From assembly GCF_015999245.1 (NCBI RefSeq), contig NZ_JAEAMR010000005.1:1-64000 (forward strand): 64,000 nt of DNA, in the 5' to 3' direction. Made by a program: the position numbers and the translations under genes. The stretch is from Streptomyces sp. AV19. GTDB taxonomy: Bacteria > Actinomycetota > Actinomycetes > Streptomycetales > Streptomycetaceae. Under the pieces are notes generated by a model. That model was not told the DNA's origin and ran no database searches. It saw only the letters and a program-made list of their open reading frames with translations. Below are positions 32,728 to 41,551 of the stretch, piece by piece (the stretch's first letter is position 1; every line of letters begins with the position of its first letter).

Positions 32728-33222
32728 TCAGCTCTTGGGCGGCGCGCTGAGGGCGGGGGCGAGCCACATGGCCGGGTCCGCGGGTTCGAGCGGGAGAGGT
32801 TCGTACGCGTACCGGCTGTGGCCCTCCGGCGAACACGCCGCCAGCGGCCCGTTGTCGCCATCCATCAGGACCCGCAGGTGGGGATCGGCGTGCTGGAGCA
32901 ACCAGTTTGATATGCCCAGCGCCGGGTCATGACGGAGGTGCTCCCAGGCCCGCCATACGGCGGTCATCCGGAGCAATGCCTCCGGGTGGGCCCACCACCG
33001 CGGACACCACGTCGCGCTGCCGTGGAGATTGCGCCGGATCGTGGGGGCGAAGTAGCCCTCGACGAAGTCCGCCACGGTTGGGAACACCAGCTCACGGGGC
33101 GGTTGCTTGCGGGCAGAGCGGCGGCGTTTCGCCCGCGCGGGCGCCGCCTGCTGCGGCTCCGGCGTCGTAGCGGCGCCGGTGGCGTCGTTGTCGTCGGCCC
33201 ACTCGTCGGCGAAGGGGTCCAT
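32728..33222 (-). CDS. DUF4913-like protein
   Basis: 164 residues from ATG 33222, whose first base overlaps the coupling-protein stop (TGATG). A disordered acidic and basic N-terminus precedes the conserved block FPTVADFVEGYFAPTIRR, then WCPRWWAHPEALLRMTAVWRAWEHLRHDP and the closing HADPHLRVLMD. That matches DUF4913 as I know it from actinobacterial conjugative and phage regions. Its function is unknown. It is the last gene of the leftward secretion operon. Between 32625 and 32727 there is no gene. Confidence 0.7.
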   Translation of the reverse strand: MDPFADEWADDNDATGAATTPEPQQAAPARAKRRRSARKQPPRELVFPTVADFVEGYFAPTIRRNLHGSATWCPRWWAHPEALLRMTAVWRAWEHLRHDPALGISNWLLQHADPHLRVLMDGDNGPLAACSPEGHSRYAYEPLPLEPADPAMWLAPALSAPPKS

Positions 33223-34991
33223 CAGATCGCCCCCGGGTCGTATTTGGCGAGTGAGGCTGAGACGGCGGGGGCGATGTGCGGTTGTTCCCACCACGGCACG
33301 GTCCGGATCAGGGTCGGTCGTGAGCCGGACGGGACGAGGAGGGCCCGGCCCGGGCTGACGCCGCCGAGGTCGCTCACGCTCACAATCTCGTCTTCCCGGC
33401 TGGACTGGCTGTTGGAGCGGGTGCTGAAGCCGAACGGGCCGTTTCCGCCCGGCTGTCGGCTCGTTGAAAAGGTCGGAGCTTCGAAACCGCCGGCCATCTT
33501 GGAGAGGTTGCCGAGGAAGTTGGGCGAGGCGCCGCCGCCGCCGTAAACGCGGATGTTCGCGGACCCCCACAACTTGGCCATGCCGTGTTCGCCCCAGACT
33601 TCCACCCCTTGCTCCCAGCTCTGGAGGATCGTCATGACGGGCATGCCGCGCGATCCGTAGTGGGAGTATTTGTCGGGCAAGTCGGCCCACCGGCATACGT
33701 TGGCCGCTTCGTCGAGGACGCCGAGCATGGCGGCGGGGTGACGGCCGTGCGGGGAGCCGGAGGCCAGGCGTTCGCCCGCCTCGCAGACGGCGACGGTCAG
33801 GGCGGTGACAAGGGCGCCGGCGGAGTCGGTTCCCTCCCGGCTGATCATGTACAGGGTGTCGGTGCCGGCGACGTAGGCGTCCGGGTCGAACTCGGGCAGA
33901 CCACGGCCGTTGTCGGTCACCCACCGCGTGACCTTCGGGTCCACCAGGCACGAGGCCATCTGCAAGGCCGTGCCGTAGATGCCGCCCCGCTGCTTTTCTG
34001 GAGCGTTGAGAACGGACTTGACCGCGTCCGCGGGAAGAAGGAATTCCGGCCCGGCGGCGCGGAGGATGCGTTCGGGCTCGCCGTCGCGGCTGTTGGACAG
34101 CCACCGGTACGCCTGCGTGATGGGCCGCTTGTCGAGGGCCGCGGCCAGGAAGAAGTACGCGAGGAGGTCTTGACCCGCCGGCTCGAAGTACGCGTCCGTG
34201 GTGGCGGTGGGCTTGCGCCGGTCGCTGGCGAAGTGGGAGGCGAGGCGCCGGGCGGCGGCCACGTCCTCGATGTGGCCCAGGGGGTTCCACCACCAGGAAA
34301 CCGCCTCCCCGATAAGCCCTTGGAGGTCGAAGACGAAGATGCGGCCGAACTGTGCGCGGACTCCCCTTGTCGCGTCGACGACGTCCCGCTTGTTGCTGGT
34401 GACGTAGACGGGCCGGCGGCCCGCCCGGCAGACGGCAGGGATCGCGCGGCGTGTAGTTTTTCCTGTCCGCGGTCCCCACACATCCACGTGCATGTCTTCG
34501 AGCGACCCGTACAACGGCCGGTCGCCGATGACGGATCGGCCGATGAACACCCCCGGGTCTGCCTGGATCCCGTCGGATGGGTCGGGCGCGGGGACGCCCC
34601 ACCGGTCGGCCTGTTGGGTCACCGTGTTCCAGGTGAGTTTGTCGAGTTCGCGGCCCTTGGCCAGATGTGGGGCGGCGGCGTCGATCCGGTGCCTTCGGCG
34701 CCGGGCGGCCAGGACGGCCCGCGCGACGAGGCCGCCCGCGACGGCCAGGACCAGGACTTCGGCGACGAGGACGGCGGTGGCCCAGGCGCCGGGCCACCGG
34801 TAGGTGCCGTGCGCGAGCGCGAACGGCAGCGCGAACGGGCCGGGGGGTGCCTCGGCGTCGCCGAGCGCGGCGCCGAGGCTGGCGGCGGCCCAGGCGGCGG
34901 CGCCCAGGACGACGAGGAGGAGCAGGGCGCCGAGCAGGACGTAGGGGCCTGCCTCGTCGCCGGGACCGCGCCGCTTGGTGGTCGAGCTCAC
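33222..34991 (-). CDS. Type IV coupling protein (VirD4/TraG-like)
   Basis: 589 residues from GTG 34991, overlapping the VirB4-like stop. There are two membrane segments near the N-terminus (YVLLGALLLLVVLGAAAWAAA and TAVLVAEVLVLAVAGGLVARAV). Walker A is WGPRTGKTTR. VYVTSNKRDVVDATRG and FDLQGL follow. Walker B is MLGVLDEAANVCRW. The IRVYGGGG and LVPSGSRPTLIRTVPWW blocks are typical of actinobacterial T4CPs. It feeds the relaxase-DNA complex to the channel and could select protein substrates. Confidence 0.9.
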   Translation of the reverse strand: MSSTTKRRGPGDEAGPYVLLGALLLLVVLGAAAWAAASLGAALGDAEAPPGPFALPFALAHGTYRWPGAWATAVLVAEVLVLAVAGGLVARAVLAARRRRHRIDAAAPHLAKGRELDKLTWNTVTQQADRWGVPAPDPSDGIQADPGVFIGRSVIGDRPLYGSLEDMHVDVWGPRTGKTTRRAIPAVCRAGRRPVYVTSNKRDVVDATRGVRAQFGRIFVFDLQGLIGEAVSWWWNPLGHIEDVAAARRLASHFASDRRKPTATTDAYFEPAGQDLLAYFFLAAALDKRPITQAYRWLSNSRDGEPERILRAAGPEFLLPADAVKSVLNAPEKQRGGIYGTALQMASCLVDPKVTRWVTDNGRGLPEFDPDAYVAGTDTLYMISREGTDSAGALVTALTVAVCEAGERLASGSPHGRHPAAMLGVLDEAANVCRWADLPDKYSHYGSRGMPVMTILQSWEQGVEVWGEHGMAKLWGSANIRVYGGGGASPNFLGNLSKMAGGFEAPTFSTSRQPGGNGPFGFSTRSNSQSSREDEIVSVSDLGGVSPGRALLVPSGSRPTLIRTVPWWEQPHIAPAVSASLAKYDPGAI

Positions 34992-36451
34992 CGGGGCCCG
35001 CCCTCCTTCCAGATGCGGTTGGTGTCGTTGATCGCGAGCTCTGCCGTGGTGAGGTCCACGTGCACCGGGATGCCGGGCCTCCCGCCGACTTTGATCAGGA
35101 AGTTTCCGCGGCCGGGCGGGTCCGCTTCCTTGCCGAGGTCGGAGTCCCATGTGGGGGGTGTCGCCCAGCCGTCGAGGAGGGTCTGTTCCACGCTCGACAG
35201 GCCCACCACCTGGGACAGTGACGGCATTTCTTTCCGGGGCAGGCCGCCGCAGATGACCATGCCCGCCCTCTCGACGAAACCCGTGGCTTTGGCGCGGTCC
35301 TCGGGGTGGGGCAGGGCGAGCAGGTCGTCCATGGTGTGGGTGATCATCGCCATGCCCACGCCCCGGGCCCGGTTGAGTCTGGTGAGTGCGTCGACGCGGT
35401 CCACCAGGCCGCGGCCGGCCCGGAGGACCCTCCAGAGCTCATCGAGGATCACGAAGTAGCGGCGGCGGGGCTCCAATCCGGCCTCCGCAAGGGCTTGCGC
35501 CGCTTCGACGGCCTGGAACCCGGCCGACCAGCAGGCCAGCAGGGCCGCCGCCTGTAGCTGGACTTCGCCGTCATCGATGTCCGAGACATCGAAGACCACC
35601 GGCCGGTCATGTCGCATGTTCTCGCTGGTCGGGCGCGCGAACAGCTCCCCGAGCCGCCCCTGTCCCAACAGGGCCATCAGCGAGGCTTCCAGAGGCTCCG
35701 TCACGTCGCGGTAGCGGTCCATGTCGCCACGGTCGAGGGCGACCACCCGCAGTTCCGGCGGAGCCTCGTGGATGATGCGGACCAGATCGGACAGGACAGG
35801 GACCCCGTCGTGCCGCTCGGCCAGCAGCAGGAGGGCGGACGACAGGATCGTCTCCTCCCGGTCGCTGGGCGGGGCCCCGCGCAGGATCGTCACCAGCGCG
35901 GAGACGGTGTTCAGGCGGCGGCCGTGCGCCTCGGCGTCCAGGGCCCGGCGGGCGTCCCCGGTCAGCCGGGCCGCGGCCGCCCCGGCCGCTCCGGGGTCGA
36001 GGACGTTGAGATAGCCGCGCCCCCGCCCCAGGGTGATCACCTGCCCGCCGAGCGCCCGCACCAGGTCCACGTAGTCCGGCCGCAGGTCTCCGAAGATCAG
36101 CGGCATGACGCCGTAGCCGGACAGTCCCAGCGCCATGCGGCGCACAATCGTTGACTTGCCCAGGCCGGGTCGCCCGAGAACGAAGGCCGACGGGTTGTGG
36201 ATCAGCGCGGCCCGCTGAAACCAGCTGATGGGGTCGCAGCAGACGGTGGCGCCGGAGGTGAGGTTCCGGCCGAGCGGGACGCCGATCGTCGGGGTGCCGG
36301 AGCCAGCCCCGTACGGCCAGAGGCCGCACACCTGCACGGCCGTCCCGCGCCATTCGGCGACGGGGTCCAGGTAGTTGACGGCGCCCCCGCCGCGTCCGCG
36401 CCACCCCCGGTGCCCCGGGCGGCGGACAGCGGGTTTGGTCGTACGGGACAT
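34988..36451 (-). CDS. VirB4/TraC-like secretion ATPase
   Basis: 487 residues from ATG 36451. FVLGRPGLGKSTIVRRMALGL is Walker A. PLIFGDLRPDYVDLVRAL follows. YFVILDELWRVL is Walker B, and MAMITHTMDDLLAL is the usual helicase-like motif after it. It lacks the N-terminal VirB4 domain; the next gene (SCO6880 family) seems to supply it, so the ancestral protein is split in two. It powers channel assembly and DNA transfer at the inner face of the membrane. Confidence 0.85.
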   Translation of the reverse strand: MSRTTKPAVRRPGHRGWRGRGGGAVNYLDPVAEWRGTAVQVCGLWPYGAGSGTPTIGVPLGRNLTSGATVCCDPISWFQRAALIHNPSAFVLGRPGLGKSTIVRRMALGLSGYGVMPLIFGDLRPDYVDLVRALGGQVITLGRGRGYLNVLDPGAAGAAAARLTGDARRALDAEAHGRRLNTVSALVTILRGAPPSDREETILSSALLLLAERHDGVPVLSDLVRIIHEAPPELRVVALDRGDMDRYRDVTEPLEASLMALLGQGRLGELFARPTSENMRHDRPVVFDVSDIDDGEVQLQAAALLACWSAGFQAVEAAQALAEAGLEPRRRYFVILDELWRVLRAGRGLVDRVDALTRLNRARGVGMAMITHTMDDLLALPHPEDRAKATGFVERAGMVICGGLPRKEMPSLSQVVGLSSVEQTLLDGWATPPTWDSDLGKEADPPGRGNFLIKVGGRPGIPVHVDLTTAELAINDTNRIWKEGGPR

Positions 36452-36487
36452 CAGGGCCTCCCCTTCGGTCGGCTGACGGCGGGAACG

Positions 36488-37993
36488 TCACAGCGCATCG
36501 CGCACCACCTCCGGCAACGCGAGGTGAGCCGGCAGGACGAGGCCGATCGGCAGCGCGGCCGCGAACGCGGACGCCTGCGCGGCCCGGATCCGACGCAGCC
36601 GGATCCGGGCCCCGGCCGAGAGGTTGTCCATGGCCGCCTCGGCGAGCGGCAACGACGCCTCGTCGGTCACGGTCGCGGTGGCCAGCAGGCCGAAACGGAC
36701 CACGCCGGCACCGGTCGCTTCCTCCCGGGCGGTCTGCTCGGCCGCCTGCAACGCGACATCATCGCGCGCGCTGCCCTGCGCTTTCTGCTGCGCGAGGAAC
36801 CGGGCGTCCCGTACGTCGTTCTGCACGATCTTCGCCCCCGTGGCCGCGTCGTGCGGCCGGTACAGGAGCGTGACCCGTTTGCGGGCGATGTCCGGGTGCG
36901 GGAGCAGGAAATTCGTCAGGACGTTGGAGAAGACCTCTCCGCGGGGGGCGGCCGACATGGACCAGGTGATGGAGTACGCCCCGTCGTGCCAGTAGGCGGC
37001 GCGGTGGTCGTCGGCCTCCGCCGGCCCGGCGTCGTCCCAGGTGAGGCCGGTGCCTTCCCCGCTGGTCCGGGCCCGCTCCACGATGACGGCGGCCGTCGGG
37101 TCGTAGGCGACGCGCACGGCCTCGGCGAGCTGTTCGCCGGTCATGGGGCGGGCGGGGCCCGCCCCCGTGGTGGCCAGGCCCGCCGCCAGGCCGGGCAGCC
37201 GGTTGCCGAGTTCGACGGCCATCTCCTGCGCCGTGCGCCGGGGCCGGCCGTCACGGGCGGCGCCCGAGTAGGTCAGGGCGATGCGGGTGGACATCAGCGC
37301 CGAGCCTGCCGGGTAGCTCTCGACCACCTCGGCGAGGACCTGCGCGGCGAGCGCGGGGGCGTCCGGCGACAGGTTGGCCTCCACCTCGTGCCGCAGCCGG
37401 ATCCCGGTGTCCGGGGCCGCCTCCACCGTCACCGACACCCCCACGAGCCCGGGTTCGTTGGCGAGCTGGGCCAGCCAGTGCCCCCAGTAGGCCACCCACG
37501 TGTCCACCTGCGCTTGGTCCACGAGCGCGGCCCCGTCCGCGTCCGTGCTCAGAACCACCGCATGGTGGTTGGTGCTGGGGTAGCTGATGAGCGCGAACGG
37601 GCGGCCGTACGCATCCTTGGCCTCCGTGATCGTGGAGCGGGCCGCGAGGCCCGGCAGCTGGCAGGTGCCATATCCAGTACGGCCCAGCGGCCCCGAGCGG
37701 TACAGGTTGCTGCCGGTACGGCGGGCCCGCCGGAAGGCGGCGCGCGCCAACAGGCTTTGCGCAAGCATGCGATCGTGCTTGTCCCGCAGGGCGACCGGAA
37801 CCATGGCCAGGACCAGGAGCACACCGAAACCGATGGCCAGCCAGATACTGACCAGGGTCAGGACGACGACCACGAGCAGGCCGGAGACGAACAGGACCGT
37901 GGTCCCGAGACGGAGCCCGGGCAGGCCCCCGCTCTGCGGGCGGCGCCAATTGCCGTAGGTGGGCTGGCGGGTGAGCGGGTCAGTTTCCGACAC
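36488..37993 (-). CDS. SCO6880-family T4SS protein (VirB3/VirB4-N-like)
   Basis: 501 residues from GTG 37993, overlapping the preceding stop. TYGNWRRPQSGGLPGLRLGTTVLFVSGLL with two membrane segments is a PrgI/VirB3-like start. The following 400 residues (LQVPL-type strands, then YPSTNHHAVVLSTDADG and VFSNVLTNFLLPHPDIARKRVTLLYRPHD) are the family I know as SCO6880. It typically accompanies the separate VirB4 ATPase in Streptomyces conjugation regions. It probably couples the ATPase to the membrane channel. Confidence 0.8.
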   Translation of the reverse strand: MSETDPLTRQPTYGNWRRPQSGGLPGLRLGTTVLFVSGLLVVVVLTLVSIWLAIGFGVLLVLAMVPVALRDKHDRMLAQSLLARAAFRRARRTGSNLYRSGPLGRTGYGTCQLPGLAARSTITEAKDAYGRPFALISYPSTNHHAVVLSTDADGAALVDQAQVDTWVAYWGHWLAQLANEPGLVGVSVTVEAAPDTGIRLRHEVEANLSPDAPALAAQVLAEVVESYPAGSALMSTRIALTYSGAARDGRPRRTAQEMAVELGNRLPGLAAGLATTGAGPARPMTGEQLAEAVRVAYDPTAAVIVERARTSGEGTGLTWDDAGPAEADDHRAAYWHDGAYSITWSMSAAPRGEVFSNVLTNFLLPHPDIARKRVTLLYRPHDAATGAKIVQNDVRDARFLAQQKAQGSARDDVALQAAEQTAREEATGAGVVRFGLLATATVTDEASLPLAEAAMDNLSAGARIRLRRIRAAQASAFAAALPIGLVLPAHLALPEVVRDAL

Positions 37994-39392
37994 GGGGGCC
38001 TCCCTGGGGGGTGGTCGGGCGGTGGCCGCCGGCGCCGGACGGCGGCGGGCCCCCGGCGGACCCGCGCGCCGGAGGCGCCGTCTGCGGCTGGGGCGGGACG
38101 GCCGCTGTCCCCTGCGGGCCCGCGGTCTGGCCACGTCCCGCACCGGGGGTTCCGGTGGTCTGCGCGCCGGGCGTGCCCTGCGGGCCGGTGTGGCCGCCGG
38201 GGGCGCCCTGCGGTCCCTGCTGCTGCCCGGGGGTACCGCCGCCCTGCGGGCCGGACGGGCCCTGTTGTCCGGGGGCGAGTCCGCCGCCGTGGTGCCCTCC
38301 CCCGTGATGGCCGCCGCCGTGCGACGGGACCTTGTGGGCGCCCGTGCCGCCGTCGGCCCCCTTCTTCGCCTTCGAGGCCATGGCCATGGCCCGGACCTCG
38401 GGTACGGCCTTGGCTCCGGTGGCCACCACCTTGCCCATGAAGGCGACGGCCGCGGCGCCGCCGCGGCCGGTGGCCACCTGCTGCACCATCGGCGTCACAA
38501 AACGCAACAGAGCAGGCAACGTGAAGGCCGCCATCAACAGCAGTACGACGCCGTGAAGTACCGTCAAAAGGTCACCGGTCTTGTTCGTCCCCATGCTTTG
38601 GAAAGCGGCCGCATAAACAATGGCCGATACGGGTTTGAACAGGGCGAACGCGCCGAGCCAGCCGCAGGACTTCCGGAACCACGCTTTCCCGGATTCAGTC
38701 GTCGCCCCGGCGGCGGCGAGCGGTAGCGTCCCGCCCAGCAAAATGATCATGGCGCCACTGATGAACATGTGGATGATCTGGATGAACGACGCGAGGATCA
38801 GGAATCCGGACAGCAGCAGGAGCAGAGCGGCACCGGTGCCCTCCCCCACCATGGCCATGGCGCGAATCCGGTCGTTGTACTGGTCCGTGCACGCGAACTC
38901 CGGAACCGTCCCCGGATTCAGGTGTGTGGGGCACTTCAGGGACTCGTCCACGATCCACACGGAGAAGATGTCACCCGCGGCCACCACGAGGTTGAGGATG
39001 GCCACACTGGCAGGGGCCACGATGACGAGGAGGAAGATGCCGCGGGCGGCGTCCACGGCGGGCGTCGAGCGGCGGGTGAGAGCCATGCGGCCCGCCGCTA
39101 TCAGCAGCGACAGGACAGCAATCCACATGACCAGCCAGTGCGTCTTTTCCTGGAGGAAATGGATCGGCCCTGTATCGGAGTCGATGTCGGGGTGTTTAAG
39201 GTTCAGCCAACCCGCCGTCGTCGCTTTCAGGAATTTGCCTGCTGCTTCGGCGAAACTGTGCGCGATCTTGTCGAAGGCCGAACCGGCCAGATCACTTACA
39301 GCCTTGCCGGGGTTGGTGGCCGCTCTGCATGCGCCGGTCAACGGACTGCCGAGCCCCAGAGGATCGGTGATGACTTTGCATTTGTCGGGCAT
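37980..39392 (-). CDS. VirB6/TrbL-like polytopic membrane protein
   Basis: 470 residues from ATG 39392. Residues about 85-330 have six or more hydrophobic spans (WLVMWIAVLSLLIAAG, IFLLVIVAPASVAILNLVVAAG, GAALLLLLSGFLILASF, MIILLGGTLPLAAAG, VVLLLMAAFTLPALL). The last 130 residues are His/Gly, then Pro/Gln/Gly-rich low complexity (GGGHHGGGHHGGG, then QGPQGAPGG), probably an extended cytoplasmic or external tail. VirB6-like proteins form the inner-membrane pore. The tail is a notable extra. Confidence 0.8.
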   Translation of the reverse strand: MPDKCKVITDPLGLGSPLTGACRAATNPGKAVSDLAGSAFDKIAHSFAEAAGKFLKATTAGWLNLKHPDIDSDTGPIHFLQEKTHWLVMWIAVLSLLIAAGRMALTRRSTPAVDAARGIFLLVIVAPASVAILNLVVAAGDIFSVWIVDESLKCPTHLNPGTVPEFACTDQYNDRIRAMAMVGEGTGAALLLLLSGFLILASFIQIIHMFISGAMIILLGGTLPLAAAGATTESGKAWFRKSCGWLGAFALFKPVSAIVYAAAFQSMGTNKTGDLLTVLHGVVLLLMAAFTLPALLRFVTPMVQQVATGRGGAAAVAFMGKVVATGAKAVPEVRAMAMASKAKKGADGGTGAHKVPSHGGGHHGGGHHGGGLAPGQQGPSGPQGGGTPGQQQGPQGAPGGHTGPQGTPGAQTTGTPGAGRGQTAGPQGTAAVPPQPQTAPPARGSAGGPPPSGAGGHRPTTPQGGPRVGN

Positions 39393-40198
39393 CACACCCC
39401 CCCGAACGGGATATAGCCGTCGAGCGTCTGCACGTAGGTGGCCGGCGGAACCGACTGCGGGATGGTCAGCCGCCAATCCCCGTCCACCCAGGTGACGGTC
39501 ACCGTCCCGACCTGCATCGCGGCATCCGGGAACTTGTTGACGAGCTGGACGACGGCCGCGTCCGGCGTAAAACTGACGATTTTGTATCCGGCGAGCTGAC
39601 CATGCCCGCTGTCGCTGTCCTCGTCCGGGCCGGTGTTCGGGCTCGCCTTCGCGCTCGCCTCGGCCTTCTTCCGCAGCGCGAGGTAAGCGTCCTTGCCGTC
39701 GCCCACCGTCTGCTGCTCGGTGACCTCCCGCCAGTGCGGGGCGAAGAAGTAGCGGGTGCCGATCTGCATCGCTGCCATCAGGGCGCCGGTGGGCGTGCGC
39801 GCGTAGCAGCGGGCCACGTCGCCGTCCACGACGGCAGGGCCGGCGCTCTTCGACGTCGGCAGCGCCACCGTCTCGAACAGCGACCACTCCACATCGGACG
39901 GCGCCTTGTCCGGGATGCCCTGGCCGGTGTCGGCCAGCTTCGGGCACGACCCGCCGGCCACCGCCGGAGCGGACGGCGCCGGAGCGGACGACGGGCCATG
40001 GGTCGCCGACGCGGACCCGCCCGCGCGGGCGGGCGGAGTGCTGCCGGAGTCGTCGCCGTCCGTCACGACCAGGACCGCGAGCAGGACGACCAGCACCACG
40101 AAACCCGCCGACCCGATGAACCCCACCCGCGTCCACGGGCTGGGGCCTGGGCTCTGGTTGCTGTTCTCCCCGGATGCGCCGGGATCGCTGTGGGCCAT
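39392..40198 (-). CDS. VirB8/TcpC-like bitopic membrane protein
   Basis: 268 residues from ATG 40198. One membrane segment at about residues 27-46 (VGFIGSAGFVVLVVLLAVLVV) is followed by a Pro/Ser/Ala linker. The extracytoplasmic domain contains GALMAAMQIGTRYFFAP, then YKIVSFTPDAAVVQLV and VTVTWVDGDWRL. This pattern of a single span and an NTF2-like strand-rich domain is that of VirB8/TcpC, the scaffold of Gram-positive conjugation channels. It overlaps the next gene by one base. Confidence 0.65.
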   Translation of the reverse strand: MAHSDPGASGENSNQSPGPSPWTRVGFIGSAGFVVLVVLLAVLVVTDGDDSGSTPPARAGGSASATHGPSSAPAPSAPAVAGGSCPKLADTGQGIPDKAPSDVEWSLFETVALPTSKSAGPAVVDGDVARCYARTPTGALMAAMQIGTRYFFAPHWREVTEQQTVGDGKDAYLALRKKAEASAKASPNTGPDEDSDSGHGQLAGYKIVSFTPDAAVVQLVNKFPDAAMQVGTVTVTWVDGDWRLTIPQSVPPATYVQTLDGYIPFGGV

Positions 40199-40228
40199 GT
40201 TGCCCCCCTTCAGGGATGTGACGGACGG

Positions 40229-40537
40229 TCAGATGAGGGCCCCGACGATGCCGGATGCCGTGCCGGCGATGATGCAGGCCCCCATGACCATGGCCAGTCC
40301 CTTGGCGTGCTCGCCTCCCTCCCCGTTGCGGTGCGAGAGCGCCATCTTGCCCGCGACCCCGAGGACCCCCGCGACGCAGGCGCCGCTGACCGTCCAGGCC
40401 GCCCACTTGAGGATCGTCAGCAACTTGTCCCCGAACGGTGGCTTCTCGCCGCCGCCAGGGTTGGGCACGTCGGCGAGGGTGACGGTGTGGTGGTGCAGGC
40501 TGTCCGCCGAGGCGGCAACGAGGTCATACAGGGACAC
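40229..40537 (-). CDS. Small two-span membrane protein (VirB2-like position)
   Basis: 102 residues from GTG 40537. Two hydrophobic segments (ILKWAAWTVSGACVAGVLGVAG and LAMVMGACIIAGTASGIVGALI) flank a short basic loop HRNGEGGEHAKG. Size, topology and location suit the VirB2/TrbC pilin-like component or another small channel subunit. No pilin signal cleavage can be assigned. The start lies inside the end of the DUF6668 gene. Confidence 0.6.
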   Translation of the reverse strand: MSLYDLVAASADSLHHHTVTLADVPNPGGGEKPPFGDKLLTILKWAAWTVSGACVAGVLGVAGKMALSHRNGEGGEHAKGLAMVMGACIIAGTASGIVGALI

Positions 40538-41153
40538 CGTGATCTCCGATCAGTCGGGACAGGTCGGCGCCGAGTGCGGCGAGCTGTTTGGGCAAGGAGG
40601 CGCCCGCGCCGGCGCCGCAGCGCCACGCCTCCCACCAGGGCACATCCCAGGTACGGGGGACGCCACCGGTCACGAGGTGGTGTAGGTCGCGCAACGGGCG
40701 GGGCAGGCGCCCGGGGGTGTCCGCGACGAGGACCAGGCCCAGAAGGACGGCGCCGGGCACAGCACCGGCCGCCCACTGCCGGGCCGCTTGTTGAGCGGCC
40801 GTCAGGCCATGGAAGGACGTCCGGGCGACCAGGACGACCCGCGCGGGCGCGTGGCCGGGCAGCTGGGGCCACGCGCGGTTCGCGTCGAGCCCGCCGGGGA
40901 CGGCCTGTGTCAGCATGCTGACCCCGGCACCCCCGTGGCAGCCCAGCCACCACCAGCCGGTGCCGGGGTCATGCGGCCACGGCAGGACCGGCAGGCCGCC
41001 GGACGGCGGGGGCACCGCGCCCGGTTGCGGCGCGGACGGCCCCGTCATCTCCGGCGCCACCCGCCTACCGGGGGCGGGATCAGGATGCGCTGCGGGCGCC
41101 GACGGCGAACCGGCAGATGTGGCCCACCGGTTGACCGGTCTCTCACTGGACAA
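40524..41153 (-). CDS. DUF6668-like protein
   Basis: 209 residues from TTG 41153, preceded by a GGAAGGGGGG run. LPVLPWPHDPGTGWWWLGCHGGAGVSML and LPGHAPARVVLVARTSFHGLTAAQQAARQWAAG match DUF6668 as I know it, found at the front of SCO6880/VirB4 operons. The glycine loop CHGGAGVS recalls a P-loop of ParA/SIMIBI type without the Lys, suggesting a degenerate NTPase fold. It is the first gene of the leftward secretion operon. Confidence 0.65.
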   Translation of the reverse strand: MSSERPVNRWATSAGSPSAPAAHPDPAPGRRVAPEMTGPSAPQPGAVPPPSGGLPVLPWPHDPGTGWWWLGCHGGAGVSMLTQAVPGGLDANRAWPQLPGHAPARVVLVARTSFHGLTAAQQAARQWAAGAVPGAVLLGLVLVADTPGRLPRPLRDLHHLVTGGVPRTWDVPWWEAWRCGAGAGASLPKQLAALGADLSRLIGDHGVPV

Positions 41154-41234
41154 CGGACGTCCCCCCTTCCTCTGGCCCCCGGTTGAGCAAGAGAGTACCT
41201 AAGAGTAGTCATCTGAACACATAGGTTTGCTACG

Positions 41235-41261
41235 GTCGCAACCGTCGCCCGCAGTCGCAAC
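41235..41261. promoter_or_regulatory. Repeats in divergent region of the two secretion operons
   Basis: GTCGCAAC occurs at 41235-41242 and 41254-41261, a 19-base period, in the 199-base gap between the leftward operon (41153) and the excisionase-like gene (41353). An A/T-richer stretch with AGAGTACCTAAGAGTAGTCATC just to the left may hold the leftward promoter. A binding site for the excisionase-like protein is plausible. Confidence 0.4.
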
Positions 41262-41352
41262 GGCCGCTATGGGCGCTTATGAAACGGTGGGGGGTCCGGG
41301 GTGAGAACGACGTGGACGAGCCGCGACGGCAACGGTGAAGGGCGGGGCGGGC

Positions 41353-41547
41353 GTGCTGGAAACGTATCCCGAGGTACTGACAGCGGACGAAGTCGCCGAG
41401 GTGTGCCGGGTCGAGACCCGAGTCGTGCGACGGCTCGCCGCCGCTGGGGAGTTACCCGGGTTCAAAGTGGGCAAGGAGTGGCGTTTCCACCGCGTCGACG
41501 TGGCCACGTTCATAACCCCCGAAGGCAGGAGCAAGCCGCCGGGGTGA
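41353..41547 (+). CDS. Excisionase-family DNA-binding protein
   Basis: 64 residues from GTG 41353, chosen for the GGGCGGGGC just upstream; GTG 41335 would add six residues. TADEVAEVCRVETRVVRRLAAAGELPGFKVGKEWRFHRVDVATFI is a complete MerR-like winged helix of the excisionase/HTH_17 family. Because it sits at the head of the secretion genes, away from the integrase at 5150, it more likely regulates the divergent promoters than acts in excision. Confidence 0.75.
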   Translation: MLETYPEVLTADEVAEVCRVETRVVRRLAAAGELPGFKVGKEWRFHRVDVATFITPEGRSKPPG

Positions 41548-41551
41548 CGGT

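Noticed and set aside
32728-34797. 689-residue minus-strand open frame running across the coupling-protein gene
   Set aside because: Only the last 164 residues (DUF4913-like) make sense; the rest is an out-of-frame reading of the coupling protein.
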